The notes under the pieces: generated by a model
What the model was told of the DNA's origin: nothing
Databases searched by the model: none
What the model saw: the letters and a program-made list of their open reading frames with translations, nothing else
Translations under genes and position numbers: made by a program
Shown here: piece by piece, positions 8,924-18,455 of the stretch
Numbering within the stretch: the first letter of the stretch is position 1
How the letters are laid out: every line of letters begins with the position of its first letter
Source: Enterovibrio norvegicus_B
Lineage (GTDB): Bacteria; Pseudomonadota; Gammaproteobacteria; Enterobacterales; Vibrionaceae
Assembly (NCBI RefSeq): GCF_002876705.1
Contig: NZ_MDAG01000005.1
Span: forward strand, 1 to 64,000
Direction: 5' to 3'
Length of the DNA: 64,000 bases

Positions 8924-9235
8924 TTACTTCATTTGTGCGAAATATGCAGCAAGGTTTTCCATGTCAGCATCACTAAGCATCGTCGCTTGGGGCTTCATGA
9001 TTGCAGATTGCGCACTGGTGCGCTCTCCGTTTTTATAGGCTTTAAGCGCAGAAACAATGTACTGCGGATTTTGACCAGCTAGATTAGGGTACCCCGGAAT
9101 CACAGCGATACCATTCGCACCATGGCATGCAGCACAGATTGCTGCTTTCGCTTTTCCAGCTTCCGCATCTCCAGCGGCAAATGAGGGAGCAGCCGCCATC
9201 ATGGCAACCAGCCCCAAAGAGATAAGATGTTTCAT
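8924..9235 (-). CDS. periplasmic class I c-type cytochrome (c5/c553-like)
   Basis: A 103-aa protein with a clear Sec signal peptide (MKHLISLGLVAMMAAAPSFA, cleavage after residue 20-21). One haem-binding CAACH motif follows at 34-38. The likely axial methionine lies in the SAIMKPQATMLSD segment. The size and the closing DADMENLAAYFAQMK helix fit monohaem cytochromes c-553/c4-half domains that shuttle electrons in the periplasm. It stands alone with its own terminator, so its redox partner is not indicated. Confidence 0.9.
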   Translation of the reverse strand: MKHLISLGLVAMMAAAPSFAAGDAEAGKAKAAICAACHGANGIAVIPGYPNLAGQNPQYIVSALKAYKNGERTSAQSAIMKPQATMLSDADMENLAAYFAQMK

Positions 9236-9302
9236 TGCTTCCTCACTTATTGTTATGTCGTACTAATCAATCTTTACACGTGAATAACATTTACGCACTT
9301 AA

Positions 9303-10655
9303 TCAATGAGTTTTGTGCCAGACAAAGTCACAGTCCTGACCTTCAAAGCCTTCACAAACAAACAACCCCGCAACGGCTGCCACTGTTTCTCCAAAGTATA
9401 GAAGTGGTGTCCGTCTTCGCATCCAACTCGGCACACCATATTCTTGATACAGCTTCTTCAGCTTGCGTTTGCCCTGCCGTCCAAGGGGATGAGCAAGCAC
9501 ACCTTCAGGATCAAAACGTATGGACACTTTTTCATCAAGTTTAGGTTTACGTAGTTGCACGCTAACTCGATTACCTTGAGCATCAAAATTATCAAATTTG
9601 AATGCGCTTTCAGCGTCAAATATCCCCAATTGACCGCATTCATTTGGCAGTTCGATAAACACGCCTCGATTCAGTGACGCACGCCAATCAGAGATGTCTT
9701 CGTACTCAGGGACGGCGTGAAGCTGAGATTGAAAGCGTCTTACTTGCCAACCCCCAAAGTGTAGCTTGGGGTTCGCGTCGTCTGACGCAGCAATTACCGA
9801 GGAAAACAGCATGCTTAGCTGAGCTTGAGAAGCAGAAAGCCCAGTGGTTTGTTTCAGCCAGCGGCGAACAAGTGCTGACTGCATTTTCGCTGAGTAGCCG
9901 CTGAGTGCATGCAGAGAGATAACCATAGAGTCTGGACACACAATGGCATCATGTTCTTGAAGTAATTCTTCCAACAAGGCTTCTTGTTCAGCGCATAAAG
10001 ACGCGGTACGGTTAATGGCCTTAACGAGTCCTGGCCATCGAGATTGCGCCGGCGGTAGCCAGTGTTGTCGAATGAAATTGCGGTCAAACTTACAATCAAT
10101 GTTGCTTTCGTCTTCTACCCAACTTAATCCCCGTTGCTCGGCATAGGCTTCAATGTCCCTTCGCGTTACAGATAAAAGGGGCCTTAAAAGGAATGCTTGG
10201 CCCATTGGACGAAGTGCTGGCATTGCGGATAACCCAGCGGGTCCACTGCCTCTTTTAAGTGCTAAAAGGAATGTTTCTGCCTGATCATCGGCATGTTGTC
10301 CCGTCAAAATAAGGGCATTCGGTTCTACATTGTCTTCAATCCCTTGATAGCGCGCCGTTCTCGCCGCTTTTTCAATGCCTTCTCCGTTATTTTCGACTCG
10401 TACTTTAACGCCCTTAAAAGGGATGCCAACGTCACTCGCCCACTCGCCACACTGCGTCATCCAAGAGTCTGCATGTGGACTAAGCCCGTGATGGATATGG
10501 ATGACTAAATAACGGTGCTGCGGGTGAACGTCCCTGTACGTAGAGAGAAGATCGAGCAGGACACGCGAGTCGATACCACCGCTCAAGGCCAACACTATTT
10601 GGCGAGAAGATGATAAATGGGCATCAAGAACATTTTCAAAAACAGAGAACAACAT
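9303..10655 (-). CDS. tilS: tRNA(Ile)-lysidine synthase
   Basis: A 450-aa N-type ATP pyrophosphatase that converts C34 of the CAU-anticodon tRNA-Ile to lysidine, so that it reads AUA. The P-loop SGGIDS is at residues 25-30, HHADDQ-like GQHADDQAETFLL marks the catalytic core, and the long C terminus holds the substrate-binding domains usual in gammaproteobacterial TilS. Length is normal. It lies downstream of accA, from which a terminator separates it, as in other vibrios and enterobacteria. Confidence 0.96.
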   Translation of the reverse strand: MLFSVFENVLDAHLSSSRQIVLALSGGIDSRVLLDLLSTYRDVHPQHRYLVIHIHHGLSPHADSWMTQCGEWASDVGIPFKGVKVRVENNGEGIEKAARTARYQGIEDNVEPNALILTGQHADDQAETFLLALKRGSGPAGLSAMPALRPMGQAFLLRPLLSVTRRDIEAYAEQRGLSWVEDESNIDCKFDRNFIRQHWLPPAQSRWPGLVKAINRTASLCAEQEALLEELLQEHDAIVCPDSMVISLHALSGYSAKMQSALVRRWLKQTTGLSASQAQLSMLFSSVIAASDDANPKLHFGGWQVRRFQSQLHAVPEYEDISDWRASLNRGVFIELPNECGQLGIFDAESAFKFDNFDAQGNRVSVQLRKPKLDEKVSIRFDPEGVLAHPLGRQGKRKLKKLYQEYGVPSWMRRRTPLLYFGETVAAVAGLFVCEGFEGQDCDFVWHKTH

Positions 10656-10701
10656 GTGTGCCTCAAAGCAAACTGATTAGGCTAATCATAACATTCAGAT
10701 G

Positions 10702-10731
10702 CAAAAAAGGGCCTAATCAGGCCCTTTCAAT
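10702..10731 (-). terminator. terminator between accA and tilS
   Basis: On the minus strand GAAAGGGCCTG-at-TAGGCCCTTTTTTGC forms a stable hairpin ending in a T run. It closes the dxr-to-accA transcript, though some read-through into tilS is possible. Confidence 0.8.
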
Positions 10732-10758
10732 TTCTTGTCTGGAATCTATAAAAACTGC

Positions 10759-11721
10759 TTAGCAATATCCATAGTTCAGCAGGCGCTGATAACGGCGCTC
10801 ACGCAATGCTTCTTCATCCAACGGTGCAAGATCATCTAGCTGCTCTATAAGCAGCGCTTTGATGTTTGCAGCAGTCAGAGCTGCATCACGGTGTGCACCG
10901 CCCATAGGTTCGGCAATGATAGAGTCAATCAAGCCCAACTCTTTTAGACGAGGCGCAGTCATGCCCATCGCTTCCGCTGCCAGCGGGGCTTTATCAGAAT
11001 CACGCCATAAGATTGATGCACAACCTTCAGGAGAAATAACCGAGTAAGTTGAGTACTGAAGCATGTTCACATAATCACCTACACCAATAGCTAGCGCGCC
11101 ACCGGAGCCACCTTCTCCCACAACGTTACAGATAACTGGCACAGTCAAACCTGCCATTTCTTTCAAGTTACGCGCAATCGCTTCTGATTGACCACGTTCT
11201 TCAGCACCAACACCAGGGTAAGCACCCGCTGTGTCAATGAAAGTAATGATAGGCATTTTGAAGCGCTCAGCCATTTTCATCAGGCGCAGCGCTTTGCGGT
11301 AACCTTCAGGTTTTGGCATGCCAAAATTACGAATCACTTTTTCGCGTGTTTCGCGGCCTTTTTGATGGCCAATAACCATCACTGGGCGACCATCAATTCG
11401 CGCCATACCGCCAACCATCGCCTTGTCATCTGCATAGGCACGGTCACCGGCCAACTCTTCAAACTCAGTGAAGATAAGGTCTGCATAGTCCAAGGTGTAA
11501 GGACGACGTGGATGACGAGCAAGCTGAGCAACTTGCCAAGCGCCTAAATCACTGAAGATTTTTTTGGTCAATTCAGTGCTTTTTGTCTCCAATTGCTCGA
11601 TTTCTTTATCAAGATTGACAGCTTCTGGATCGTCACCGCGCTTGGACACTACGCGCAGGGCTTCAATTTTTGCTTCCAATTCAGCAATTGGCTGTTCAAA
11701 TTCAAGGAAATTAAGACTCAT
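10759..11721 (-). CDS. accA: acetyl-CoA carboxylase carboxyltransferase subunit alpha
   Basis: A 320-aa alpha subunit of the carboxyltransferase that, with AccD, forms malonyl-CoA for fatty acid synthesis. It starts MSLNFLEFEQPIAELEAKIE, the standard N terminus. The crotonase-fold core is recognisable in GRPVMVIGHQKGR, FIDTAGAYPG and GEGGSGGALAIG, which bind the carboxybiotin and acyl-CoA. Length is typical (319 in E. coli). It follows dnaE at 61 bases in the same direction. Confidence 0.97.
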   Translation of the reverse strand: MSLNFLEFEQPIAELEAKIEALRVVSKRGDDPEAVNLDKEIEQLETKSTELTKKIFSDLGAWQVAQLARHPRRPYTLDYADLIFTEFEELAGDRAYADDKAMVGGMARIDGRPVMVIGHQKGRETREKVIRNFGMPKPEGYRKALRLMKMAERFKMPIITFIDTAGAYPGVGAEERGQSEAIARNLKEMAGLTVPVICNVVGEGGSGGALAIGVGDYVNMLQYSTYSVISPEGCASILWRDSDKAPLAAEAMGMTAPRLKELGLIDSIIAEPMGGAHRDAALTAANIKALLIEQLDDLAPLDEEALRERRYQRLLNYGYC

Positions 11722-11782
11722 AGAGAAAGAATCCTGTTCAGGTAATGAAATGCCCCATTAATCATTTAACGAGGCAAAAGTA

Positions 11783-14700
11783 TCAGTCAAATTCCAACTC
11801 GACCTGCTTTTCGCCGAGTAGGGTTTTTAAATCGTCGATCAATTTATCGTCTGGCGTAACGCGCCACTCTGTTCCTAAGACCAGTTTCGCGCGGGCATCG
11901 TCACGCTCATAGTACAAGTTTACTGGAACCGTTCCCGCTCTGTGCGGTTCAAGGATCTCACTGAATCTCTCGAAGAATTTATTATCAATTTGCCCTTCGG
12001 TCACCGATATAGCAAGACCACGCAAATATTTTTCGCGTGCTTGGGCGAGATCTAACACCTCTCGCGCCGACATTTTAAGGCCACCGTTGAAGTCATCAAA
12101 GCTGACCTGTCCCGAAACGACTAAAATTCGGTCTTTTTCTAAGAGATCCAAGTACTTTTCTAATGCATCTGAGAACAGCATCACTTCCATTCGGCCCGAT
12201 CTGTCATCCAACGTCAGCAAACCGATACGCGTTCCACGCTTAGTTGTCATCACGCGAGCGGCTATCACCAACCCCGCAACGGTAGAAACCACATCTCGCT
12301 TCGTGGCGTGAGCATCTTCCAAACGCCACGTAATGTAATGCTTGAGCTCTTTTACGTAGCTATTGATCGGGTGACCCGTGAGATACAGCCCTAAGGTTTC
12401 ACGCTCACCTTCCAACCATACCTTTTCAGGCCAATGCGGCACGTTCGCATATTTGTGCTCAACCTCTTCAGGGGCATCGGTCAACACGCCAAACATGTCA
12501 GCCTGACCAAATGCTTCAGCCTGATGATGTTGGCTCGCTGACTTAATCGCATTATCTAACGATGCGACCATCGCAGCACGGTGAGGACCTAATCGATCAA
12601 GCGCGCCCGATTGGATCAATTTTTCAATAACACGCTTATTCACTTTTTTGGTATCAATACGGGCGCAGAAATCGAACAAGTCACGGAAATAACCGCCTTC
12701 TTCGCGCGCTTTAATGATGTTTTCAATCGGTGCTTCACCCACACCTTTAATCGCACCAATACCGTAAACGATCTCGCCTTTTTCATTCACATTGAAACGG
12801 TACAAACCGGCATTTACATCAGGCGGCAACATCGTCAGCTTCATGCGACGGCATTCTTCCACCAGACCAACGATCTTGTCGGTGTTATCCATATCCGCCG
12901 TCATTACGGCGGCCATAAATTCTGCTGGGTAATGCGTTTTAAGCCACAGTGTTTGGTAAGAAACCAGCGCATAGGCGGCGGAGTGCGATTTGTTAAAACC
13001 GTAACCTGCAAATTTTTCAACCAAGTCGAAGATTTTCATCGCCAACTCGCCATCGACGCCATTCTTCACTGCGCCGTCTTGGAAGGTTGCGCGCTGCTTG
13101 GCCATTTCCTCTGGCTTTTTCTTACCCATCGCACGACGAAGCATGTCTGCACCACCTAGGGTGTAACCAGACAAAACCTGTGCGATCTGCATAACCTGTT
13201 CTTGATACAGAATGATGCCGTACGTCGGTTCAAGAATTTCTTTTAGGGAATCGTGCTGCCACTTTTCATCAGGGTATGAGACAGCTTCGCGGCCACGCTT
13301 ACGGTCGATAAAGTTATCTACCATCCCTGATTGCAATGGTCCCGGACGGAACAGAGCAACCAGTGCGATCATATCTTCAAAACAGTCGGGCTGAAGACGC
13401 TTGATAAGGTCTTTCATCCCGCGGGATTCCAACTGGAATACCGCTGTCGTTTCGTAGTTTTGCAATAAACGGAACGACGCCGCGTCATCCATCGGTATCG
13501 CTTCGATCGCAATAGGATCTAACCCATCCTTCGCAAGACGAGGGTTAATCATCTTGAGTGCCCAATCGATGATCGTTAGCGTACGCAGACCCAAGAAGTC
13601 GAATTTAACCAAGCCCGCGGTTTCAACGTCATTCTTGTCGAATTGGGTAACAGGGTAATGACCTTCGCTATCGCAATACAGAGGCGCAAAGTCAGTGATC
13701 GTGGTCGGTGAGATAACAACACCACCAGCATGCTTACCGGCGTTACGTGTACACCCTTCAAGGATGCGACACATATCAATCAGTTCGCGAACGTCTTCAT
13801 CACCTTCGTATGATTCACCCAACTGTGGCTCGACATCGAACGCTTTCGCAAGGGTCATCCCCGGATCCGGCGGAACCAGTTTTGAAATGCGATCAACAAA
13901 TCCGTAGGGGTGGCCAAGCACACGGCCAACGTCGCGAATTACCGCTTTTGCCGCCATGGTACCGAAGGTAATGATCTGAGATACCGCATCACGGCCATAC
14001 ATTTCGGCAACGTGATCGATCACCTTATCGCGTTTATCCATGCAGAAGTCGACGTCAAAGTCGGGCATGGATACACGTTCAGGGTTAAGGAAACGTTCGA
14101 AAAGGAGGTCAAATTCCAGCGGATCCAAATCTGTGATTTTCAATGCGTATGCAACAAGCGAACCCGCACCAGAACCACGTCCCGGCCCCACCGGAATATC
14201 GTTATCTTTTGACCATTGGATAAACTCCATTACGATGAGGAAGTAACCTGGGAATCCCATTTGGTTAATCACGCCTAATTCAATATCAAGGCGTTCATCG
14301 TATTCTGGGCGTTTCTCCGCCCTAACTGCGGGATCAGGGAAAAGGAACTCAAGACGTTCTTCGAGGCCTTCTTGTGACTTCTTCACCAAGAACTCGCCAA
14401 TCTCTAGCCCTTCGGTCGGGAAGTTTGGCAGGAAGTACTCGTTCAAACGCACGGTCACATTACAACGCTTTGCAATTTCAACCGTGTTAGCGAGGGCTTC
14501 TGGAATATCATGGAACAGTTCGCACATCTCGTCTTCAGTACGAAGATGCTGTTGCTCGCTGTAATTTTTTGGTCTGCGTGGATCTGCAAGCGTGTAGCCA
14601 TCATGAATCGCGACACGAATTTCATGAGCATCAAACTGATCCGGCGTAATGAAGCACACTTCATTCGTTGCCACGACGGGTAAATCGTTTTCAGAAGCGA

Positions 14701-15262
14701 AATCCAGAGCAAAGTGCAGGTAGGCCTCTTCATCAGGGCGACCTGTTCGCGTCAATTCGATGTAATAGGCATCAGGAAAGTGTGTTTGATAAAACGCAGC
14801 ACATTGCTTTGCAAGGCCCATATTGCCTTTCAGTAATGACTTACCTAAATCACCACGACGACCACCCGATAAAATAATCAAGCCATCTTTAAGCTCTTCA
14901 AGCCATGCTTGGTCAATCACAGGTTGATGCTGAACGTGACCACGTAGATAAGCTTTAGAAATCAGCAACGTCAGGTTTTTATACCCTGCATTGTTTGCTG
15001 CGAGCACGGTCAGCTGACACAAATCGTCTCCGAATGCGTCCGACTGCACTTTAAAATCCGCGCCAATGATAGGCTTAACGCCGCAACCTTGCGCCGTGTT
15101 GTAGAACTTCACCAAACCACATAAGTTCGTAAAATCTGTCAATGCCATTGCAGGCATGCCCATTTCAGCAACTTTTTTGACCAAAGGCGGCACTTTCGAC
15201 AGGCCGTCGACCATGGAGTAGTCACTGTGAACACGAAGATGGATATAGCGTGGGTCTGACAT
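11783..15262 (-). CDS. dnaE: DNA polymerase III subunit alpha
   Basis: The 1159-aa replicative polymerase catalytic subunit. The N-terminal PHP domain begins HLRVHSDYSMVDG. The polymerase active site is marked by the metal-binding PDFDVDFCMDKRD and by GRGSGAGSLVAYAL. After it come the helix-hairpin-helix and OB-fold regions (VAGLVIAARVMTTKRGTRIGLLTLDD) and the C-terminal tau-binding region. Length equals the gammaproteobacterial DnaE1 norm (1160). The gene sits between rnhB and accA as in E. coli. Confidence 0.98.
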   Translation of the reverse strand: MSDPRYIHLRVHSDYSMVDGLSKVPPLVKKVAEMGMPAMALTDFTNLCGLVKFYNTAQGCGVKPIIGADFKVQSDAFGDDLCQLTVLAANNAGYKNLTLLISKAYLRGHVQHQPVIDQAWLEELKDGLIILSGGRRGDLGKSLLKGNMGLAKQCAAFYQTHFPDAYYIELTRTGRPDEEAYLHFALDFASENDLPVVATNEVCFITPDQFDAHEIRVAIHDGYTLADPRRPKNYSEQQHLRTEDEMCELFHDIPEALANTVEIAKRCNVTVRLNEYFLPNFPTEGLEIGEFLVKKSQEGLEERLEFLFPDPAVRAEKRPEYDERLDIELGVINQMGFPGYFLIVMEFIQWSKDNDIPVGPGRGSGAGSLVAYALKITDLDPLEFDLLFERFLNPERVSMPDFDVDFCMDKRDKVIDHVAEMYGRDAVSQIITFGTMAAKAVIRDVGRVLGHPYGFVDRISKLVPPDPGMTLAKAFDVEPQLGESYEGDEDVRELIDMCRILEGCTRNAGKHAGGVVISPTTITDFAPLYCDSEGHYPVTQFDKNDVETAGLVKFDFLGLRTLTIIDWALKMINPRLAKDGLDPIAIEAIPMDDAASFRLLQNYETTAVFQLESRGMKDLIKRLQPDCFEDMIALVALFRPGPLQSGMVDNFIDRKRGREAVSYPDEKWQHDSLKEILEPTYGIILYQEQVMQIAQVLSGYTLGGADMLRRAMGKKKPEEMAKQRATFQDGAVKNGVDGELAMKIFDLVEKFAGYGFNKSHSAAYALVSYQTLWLKTHYPAEFMAAVMTADMDNTDKIVGLVEECRRMKLTMLPPDVNAGLYRFNVNEKGEIVYGIGAIKGVGEAPIENIIKAREEGGYFRDLFDFCARIDTKKVNKRVIEKLIQSGALDRLGPHRAAMVASLDNAIKSASQHHQAEAFGQADMFGVLTDAPEEVEHKYANVPHWPEKVWLEGERETLGLYLTGHPINSYVKELKHYITWRLEDAHATKRDVVSTVAGLVIAARVMTTKRGTRIGLLTLDDRSGRMEVMLFSDALEKYLDLLEKDRILVVSGQVSFDDFNGGLKMSAREVLDLAQAREKYLRGLAISVTEGQIDNKFFERFSEILEPHRAGTVPVNLYYERDDARAKLVLGTEWRVTPDDKLIDDLKTLLGEKQVELEFD

Positions 15263-15300
15263 AGAACTCGTACGTTACTGGTTTAAGGAAAGAAATCGTT

Positions 15301-15323
15301 GAGGGGAAAATGCGTTTCCCCTC
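15301..15323 (-). other. hairpin in the rnhB-dnaE intergenic gap
   Basis: A 9-bp perfect stem (GAGGGGAAA / TTTCCCCTC) with a 5-base loop lies between rnhB and dnaE. No T run follows on the coding strand, so it is not a standard terminator. It could be a processing or stability element in the shared transcript. Confidence 0.45.
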
Positions 15324-15329
15324 GGAACA

Positions 15330-15932
15330 TTATGCAAGGCCTAGGGCTTTTTTGACAGGTTTAAAGCTCTTTCGATAGCCTTCAATGGCACCATGTTGCT
15401 CTAACGCCTCAAAGTGCGCTTTGGTTGGATAGCCTTTGTGCTTGGCAAAGCCATATTGCGGATATTCTTTGTCCAAAGCTTCCATTTCGCGATCACGAAC
15501 CACTTTGGCAAGAATCGACGCAGCACTGATCTCGGCAACACGTAAATCACCTTTCACAATGGCTTGTGCGGGTACTTTGATGCCCGATGGCACGTGGTTA
15601 CCGTCAATCAAGACATAGTCAGGCGCAATGGAAAGACCATTTACAGCTCGCTCCATGGCAAGCATGGTGGCAGCAAGAATATTGATTTCGTCAATTTCTT
15701 CGGGCTCTGCACGGCCAAGAGACCACGCGAGTGCTTTTTCTTTGATCTGCTCAAACAACACTTCGCGTTTTTTTTCAGTTAACTTTTTGGAATCTGTCAG
15801 CCCTTCAATAGGGTTGTTAGGATCAAGAATAACAGCGGCAGTGACAACAGCACCAACAAGCGGCCCTCGGCCTACTTCGTCCACACCAGCGATTAAATTT
15901 GCATCTGGATATTCAAACGGTTCGAAGTCCAT
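15330..15932 (-). CDS. rnhB: ribonuclease HII
   Basis: A 200-aa endonuclease that cuts the RNA strand of RNA-DNA hybrids and starts ribonucleotide excision. The catalytic signature GVDEVGRGPL near the N terminus, LTDSKKL, and AEISAASILAKVVRD are all intact. ATG 15932 is 3 bases after the lpxB stop; a TTG at 15935 would add one residue. Tight spacing shows co-transcription with lpxB. Confidence 0.96.
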   Translation of the reverse strand: MDFEPFEYPDANLIAGVDEVGRGPLVGAVVTAAVILDPNNPIEGLTDSKKLTEKKREVLFEQIKEKALAWSLGRAEPEEIDEINILAATMLAMERAVNGLSIAPDYVLIDGNHVPSGIKVPAQAIVKGDLRVAEISAASILAKVVRDREMEALDKEYPQYGFAKHKGYPTKAHFEALEQHGAIEGYRKSFKPVKKALGLA

Positions 15933-15935
15933 CAA

Positions 15936-17084
15936 TTAACGCCCTATTAGATTAAGCACCGCTCGCGCTGACGTTACATCCGCATCACGGCGGATCACTT
16001 CATGCAAACGGGTAAATTCGTTCAGAAGATCTGTGTTGTCAGTATCAAGATAATGCGACACTTCTTTTGCCAACATCTCCGCGGTACACGCTTCTTGTAT
16101 ACGCTCAGGTACGAGCTCACGTCCTGCTAAAATATTGGGTAACGAAACAAACTCAGTTTTCACCATCTTACGGGCAATCCATGCCGTGATTGCATTCACT
16201 TTATAGCCAACGACCATTGGGCGTTTCACTAACATGCACTCAAGTGCAACGGTACCTGACGCAAGAAGCACGGTGTCAGATGCAGCAATCACATTTCTGG
16301 CGGTATCATCCACCAAGGTAAAATCGATTTCAGGTGCAGTTTCTTTCCAGGCCAACTCAAATTGTGCACGGCGTTTCTCATTCACCAATGCAACAACGAA
16401 ACCTATCTCAGGGTGTGTTTCTTTTAGCAATTTGCAGGTGTCGATAAAAATTGGCGCGAGCAATTTCATTTCGCCCCCACGGCTTCCCGGCAACACGGCC
16501 AAATAGCGTTTGTCTTGTTGAAGACCAAGTAATTCGCGTGCAGCTATCTTGTCACTTTCCAGTGGAATGGCGTCTGCCATTGTATGTCCCACAAAATCAC
16601 AAGGCACATCAAACTTATCGTAGAACGCTTTTTCGAAAGGCAATAGCGCGAGAACAAGATCGGTCGCTGCAGCAATTTTAAAAATGCGCTTTTGACGCCA
16701 AGCCCAGACACTCGGGCTGACGTAATGCACGGTTTTAATGCCACTATCTTTCAATGATTTTTCTAAACGAAGATTGAAATCAGGCGCATCAATACCGACA
16801 AAGACATCAGGTGGATTCGCAACAAAGTAATCCACTAACTCGCGTTTTACTTTGAGAAGACGAGAAAGACGACCGAGTACCTCGACCAACCCCATAACTG
16901 AAAGCTCTTCCATGTCGAAAAGGGTTTCACAACCAAGAGCTTTCATTCTTGGGCCTGCAATCCCGATAAATTCAACGTCTGGGTATTGGGCTTTTACCGC
17001 TTTTATAAAGCCAGCACCTAAAATATCGCCGGAGATTTCCCCGGCGACAATTCCAATTCGTAGCGGCTTTGTTGCAACAGCCAT
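15936..17084 (-). CDS. lpxB: lipid-A-disaccharide synthase
   Basis: A 382-aa GT-B type glycosyltransferase (family GT19) that joins UDP-diacylglucosamine and lipid X in lipid A synthesis at the inner membrane face. The N-terminal IGIVAGEISGDILGA and the central VLPGSRGGEM motif are the family signatures. Length is normal. Its start overlaps the end of lpxA by one base (17084), so the two are translationally coupled. Confidence 0.97.
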   Translation of the reverse strand: MAVATKPLRIGIVAGEISGDILGAGFIKAVKAQYPDVEFIGIAGPRMKALGCETLFDMEELSVMGLVEVLGRLSRLLKVKRELVDYFVANPPDVFVGIDAPDFNLRLEKSLKDSGIKTVHYVSPSVWAWRQKRIFKIAAATDLVLALLPFEKAFYDKFDVPCDFVGHTMADAIPLESDKIAARELLGLQQDKRYLAVLPGSRGGEMKLLAPIFIDTCKLLKETHPEIGFVVALVNEKRRAQFELAWKETAPEIDFTLVDDTARNVIAASDTVLLASGTVALECMLVKRPMVVGYKVNAITAWIARKMVKTEFVSLPNILAGRELVPERIQEACTAEMLAKEVSHYLDTDNTDLLNEFTRLHEVIRRDADVTSARAVLNLIGR

Positions 17085-17872
17085 TATCGAATAATACCTC
17101 GGCTTGAGTTATCAAAGAACTCAACAAACAGCTGAAGCGCTTCTTCGTCTTTCGCCATTTCCGCGACCTGCTTTTTCGCTTCTTCTAGCGTTTTGCCAGA
17201 ACGGTAAACTTCTTTGTATACCGAGCGAATCGCTTTGATTGCAGGCTTGTCGAAACCACGACGCTTGAGGCCTTCAACGTTAATACCAAATGGTGCACAG
17301 TGATTGCCTTGCGCCATGACGTAAGGTGGTACGTCTTTAACAACGATAGAACCACCACCCAACATGCAATGGCTGCCAATGGTGCAGAATTGGTGAATCG
17401 CAGTCATACCGCCAACAATCGCGAAATCACCCACGGTCACGTGACCTGCAAGCGTTGCATTGTTTGCGAAAATACAACGATCACCAATGATGCAATCATG
17501 TGCAACATGGGCATTGATCATAAATAAGTTGTCGCTACCCACCTGAGTGTGACCACCGTCTTGAACAGTGCCACGGTGCATGGTGACGCTTTCACGAATA
17601 GTGTTGCGATCACCAATTTCCAATGTGGTTGGCTCACCCGCGTACTTAAGATCCTGACACTCTTCACCGATAGAGGCGAATTGGAAGATCTTGTTATCAC
17701 GACCAATTTTTGTCGGTCCTTTGATAACAACATGGGTTTTTACTTCAGTACCTTCACCGATTTCAACCCCAGAGCCAATGTAGGAGAACGCACCAATTTT
17801 AACATTGGCGGCAAGGGTAACCCCGTCTTCTACAACTGCGGTTGGGTGAATTTGCGCAGATTCATGAATCAC
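17084..17872 (-). CDS. lpxA: acyl-ACP--UDP-N-acetylglucosamine O-acyltransferase
   Basis: The first enzyme of lipid A synthesis, a left-handed beta-helix trimer built from hexapeptide repeats. The frame opens at 17896, but the family N terminus MIHESAQIHPTAVVEDGV begins with a GTG at 17872, giving 262 aa, exactly the E. coli length, and leaving only two bases after the fabZ stop. The catalytic-His region NLFMINAHVAHDCIIGD is intact, as is the C-terminal helical ACP-binding part. Confidence 0.95.
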   Translation of the reverse strand: MIHESAQIHPTAVVEDGVTLAANVKIGAFSYIGSGVEIGEGTEVKTHVVIKGPTKIGRDNKIFQFASIGEECQDLKYAGEPTTLEIGDRNTIRESVTMHRGTVQDGGHTQVGSDNLFMINAHVAHDCIIGDRCIFANNATLAGHVTVGDFAIVGGMTAIHQFCTIGSHCMLGGGSIVVKDVPPYVMAQGNHCAPFGINVEGLKRRGFDKPAIKAIRSVYKEVYRSGKTLEEAKKQVAEMAKDEEALQLFVEFFDNSSRGIIR

Positions 17873-17874
17873 GT

Positions 17875-18327
17875 TTAAAACTCTCTTCTGGCACACTTAA
17901 GGTCAGCAGAACACACTACTTTACCGTCGACTTTTGCAACACCAGTAAATGCAGCAATGCCGCGGCGCTCTTTAAGGAATTCGACTTCCAATACCATTTG
18001 GTCGCCCGGTGTTACCGGCGCACGGAATTTGGCATTGTCGATACTTGCAAAGTAGTACAGTTCATTTTCAGCAGGTGCGCCAAACGTTTTGAACGCCAGC
18101 AAACCTGTCGCTTGAGCCATCGCTTCAAGGATCAACACACCAGGGAAAATTGGCAGTTGCGGGAAATGACCCGTGAATTGAGGTTCATTGACTGACACGT
18201 TTTTGATCGCCTGAAGGTATTTACCTTCTTCGAAATCAATAACACGGTCAATCAAGAGAAATGGATAACGATGAGGCAGCAACTCTCGGATTTCGTTAAT
18301 AGTCAGAACTTTATTTTCGCGAATCAA
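17875..18327 (-). CDS. fabZ: 3-hydroxyacyl-ACP dehydratase FabZ
   Basis: A hot-dog fold dehydratase of fatty acid elongation. The core ELLPHRYPFLLIDRV, GHFPQLPIFPGVLILEAMAQATG (catalytic His and, two turns on, Glu) and the closing VCSADLKCARREF are unmistakable. The frame is open to an ATG at 18402, but that would add about 25 low-complexity residues absent from homologues. TTG 18327, preceded by GGGA, gives a 150-aa protein with normal length, so I prefer it. The start is uncertain. Confidence 0.92.
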   Translation of the reverse strand: MIRENKVLTINEIRELLPHRYPFLLIDRVIDFEEGKYLQAIKNVSVNEPQFTGHFPQLPIFPGVLILEAMAQATGLLAFKTFGAPAENELYYFASIDNAKFRAPVTPGDQMVLEVEFLKERRGIAAFTGVAKVDGKVVCSADLKCARREF

Positions 18328-18455
18328 AGTATTATTCCCGTATGAAAACTTATTATTGTTGTTGAATGCAAAATGGCCCACACCGCAAGGAATAGACAAC
18401 ATGAGTCATACTCAATATTGCTACTCGCCAGAAGAGTAGGCCATCAAGACAGCGT

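Noticed and set aside
9458..10508. Several frames of 60-80 codons inside tilS
   Set aside because: Shadow frames of a confidently identified gene.
12611..13159. 182-codon frame opposite dnaE
   Set aside because: It is antisense to a highly conserved gene and arises from codon bias; there is no ribosome-binding site or family similarity.
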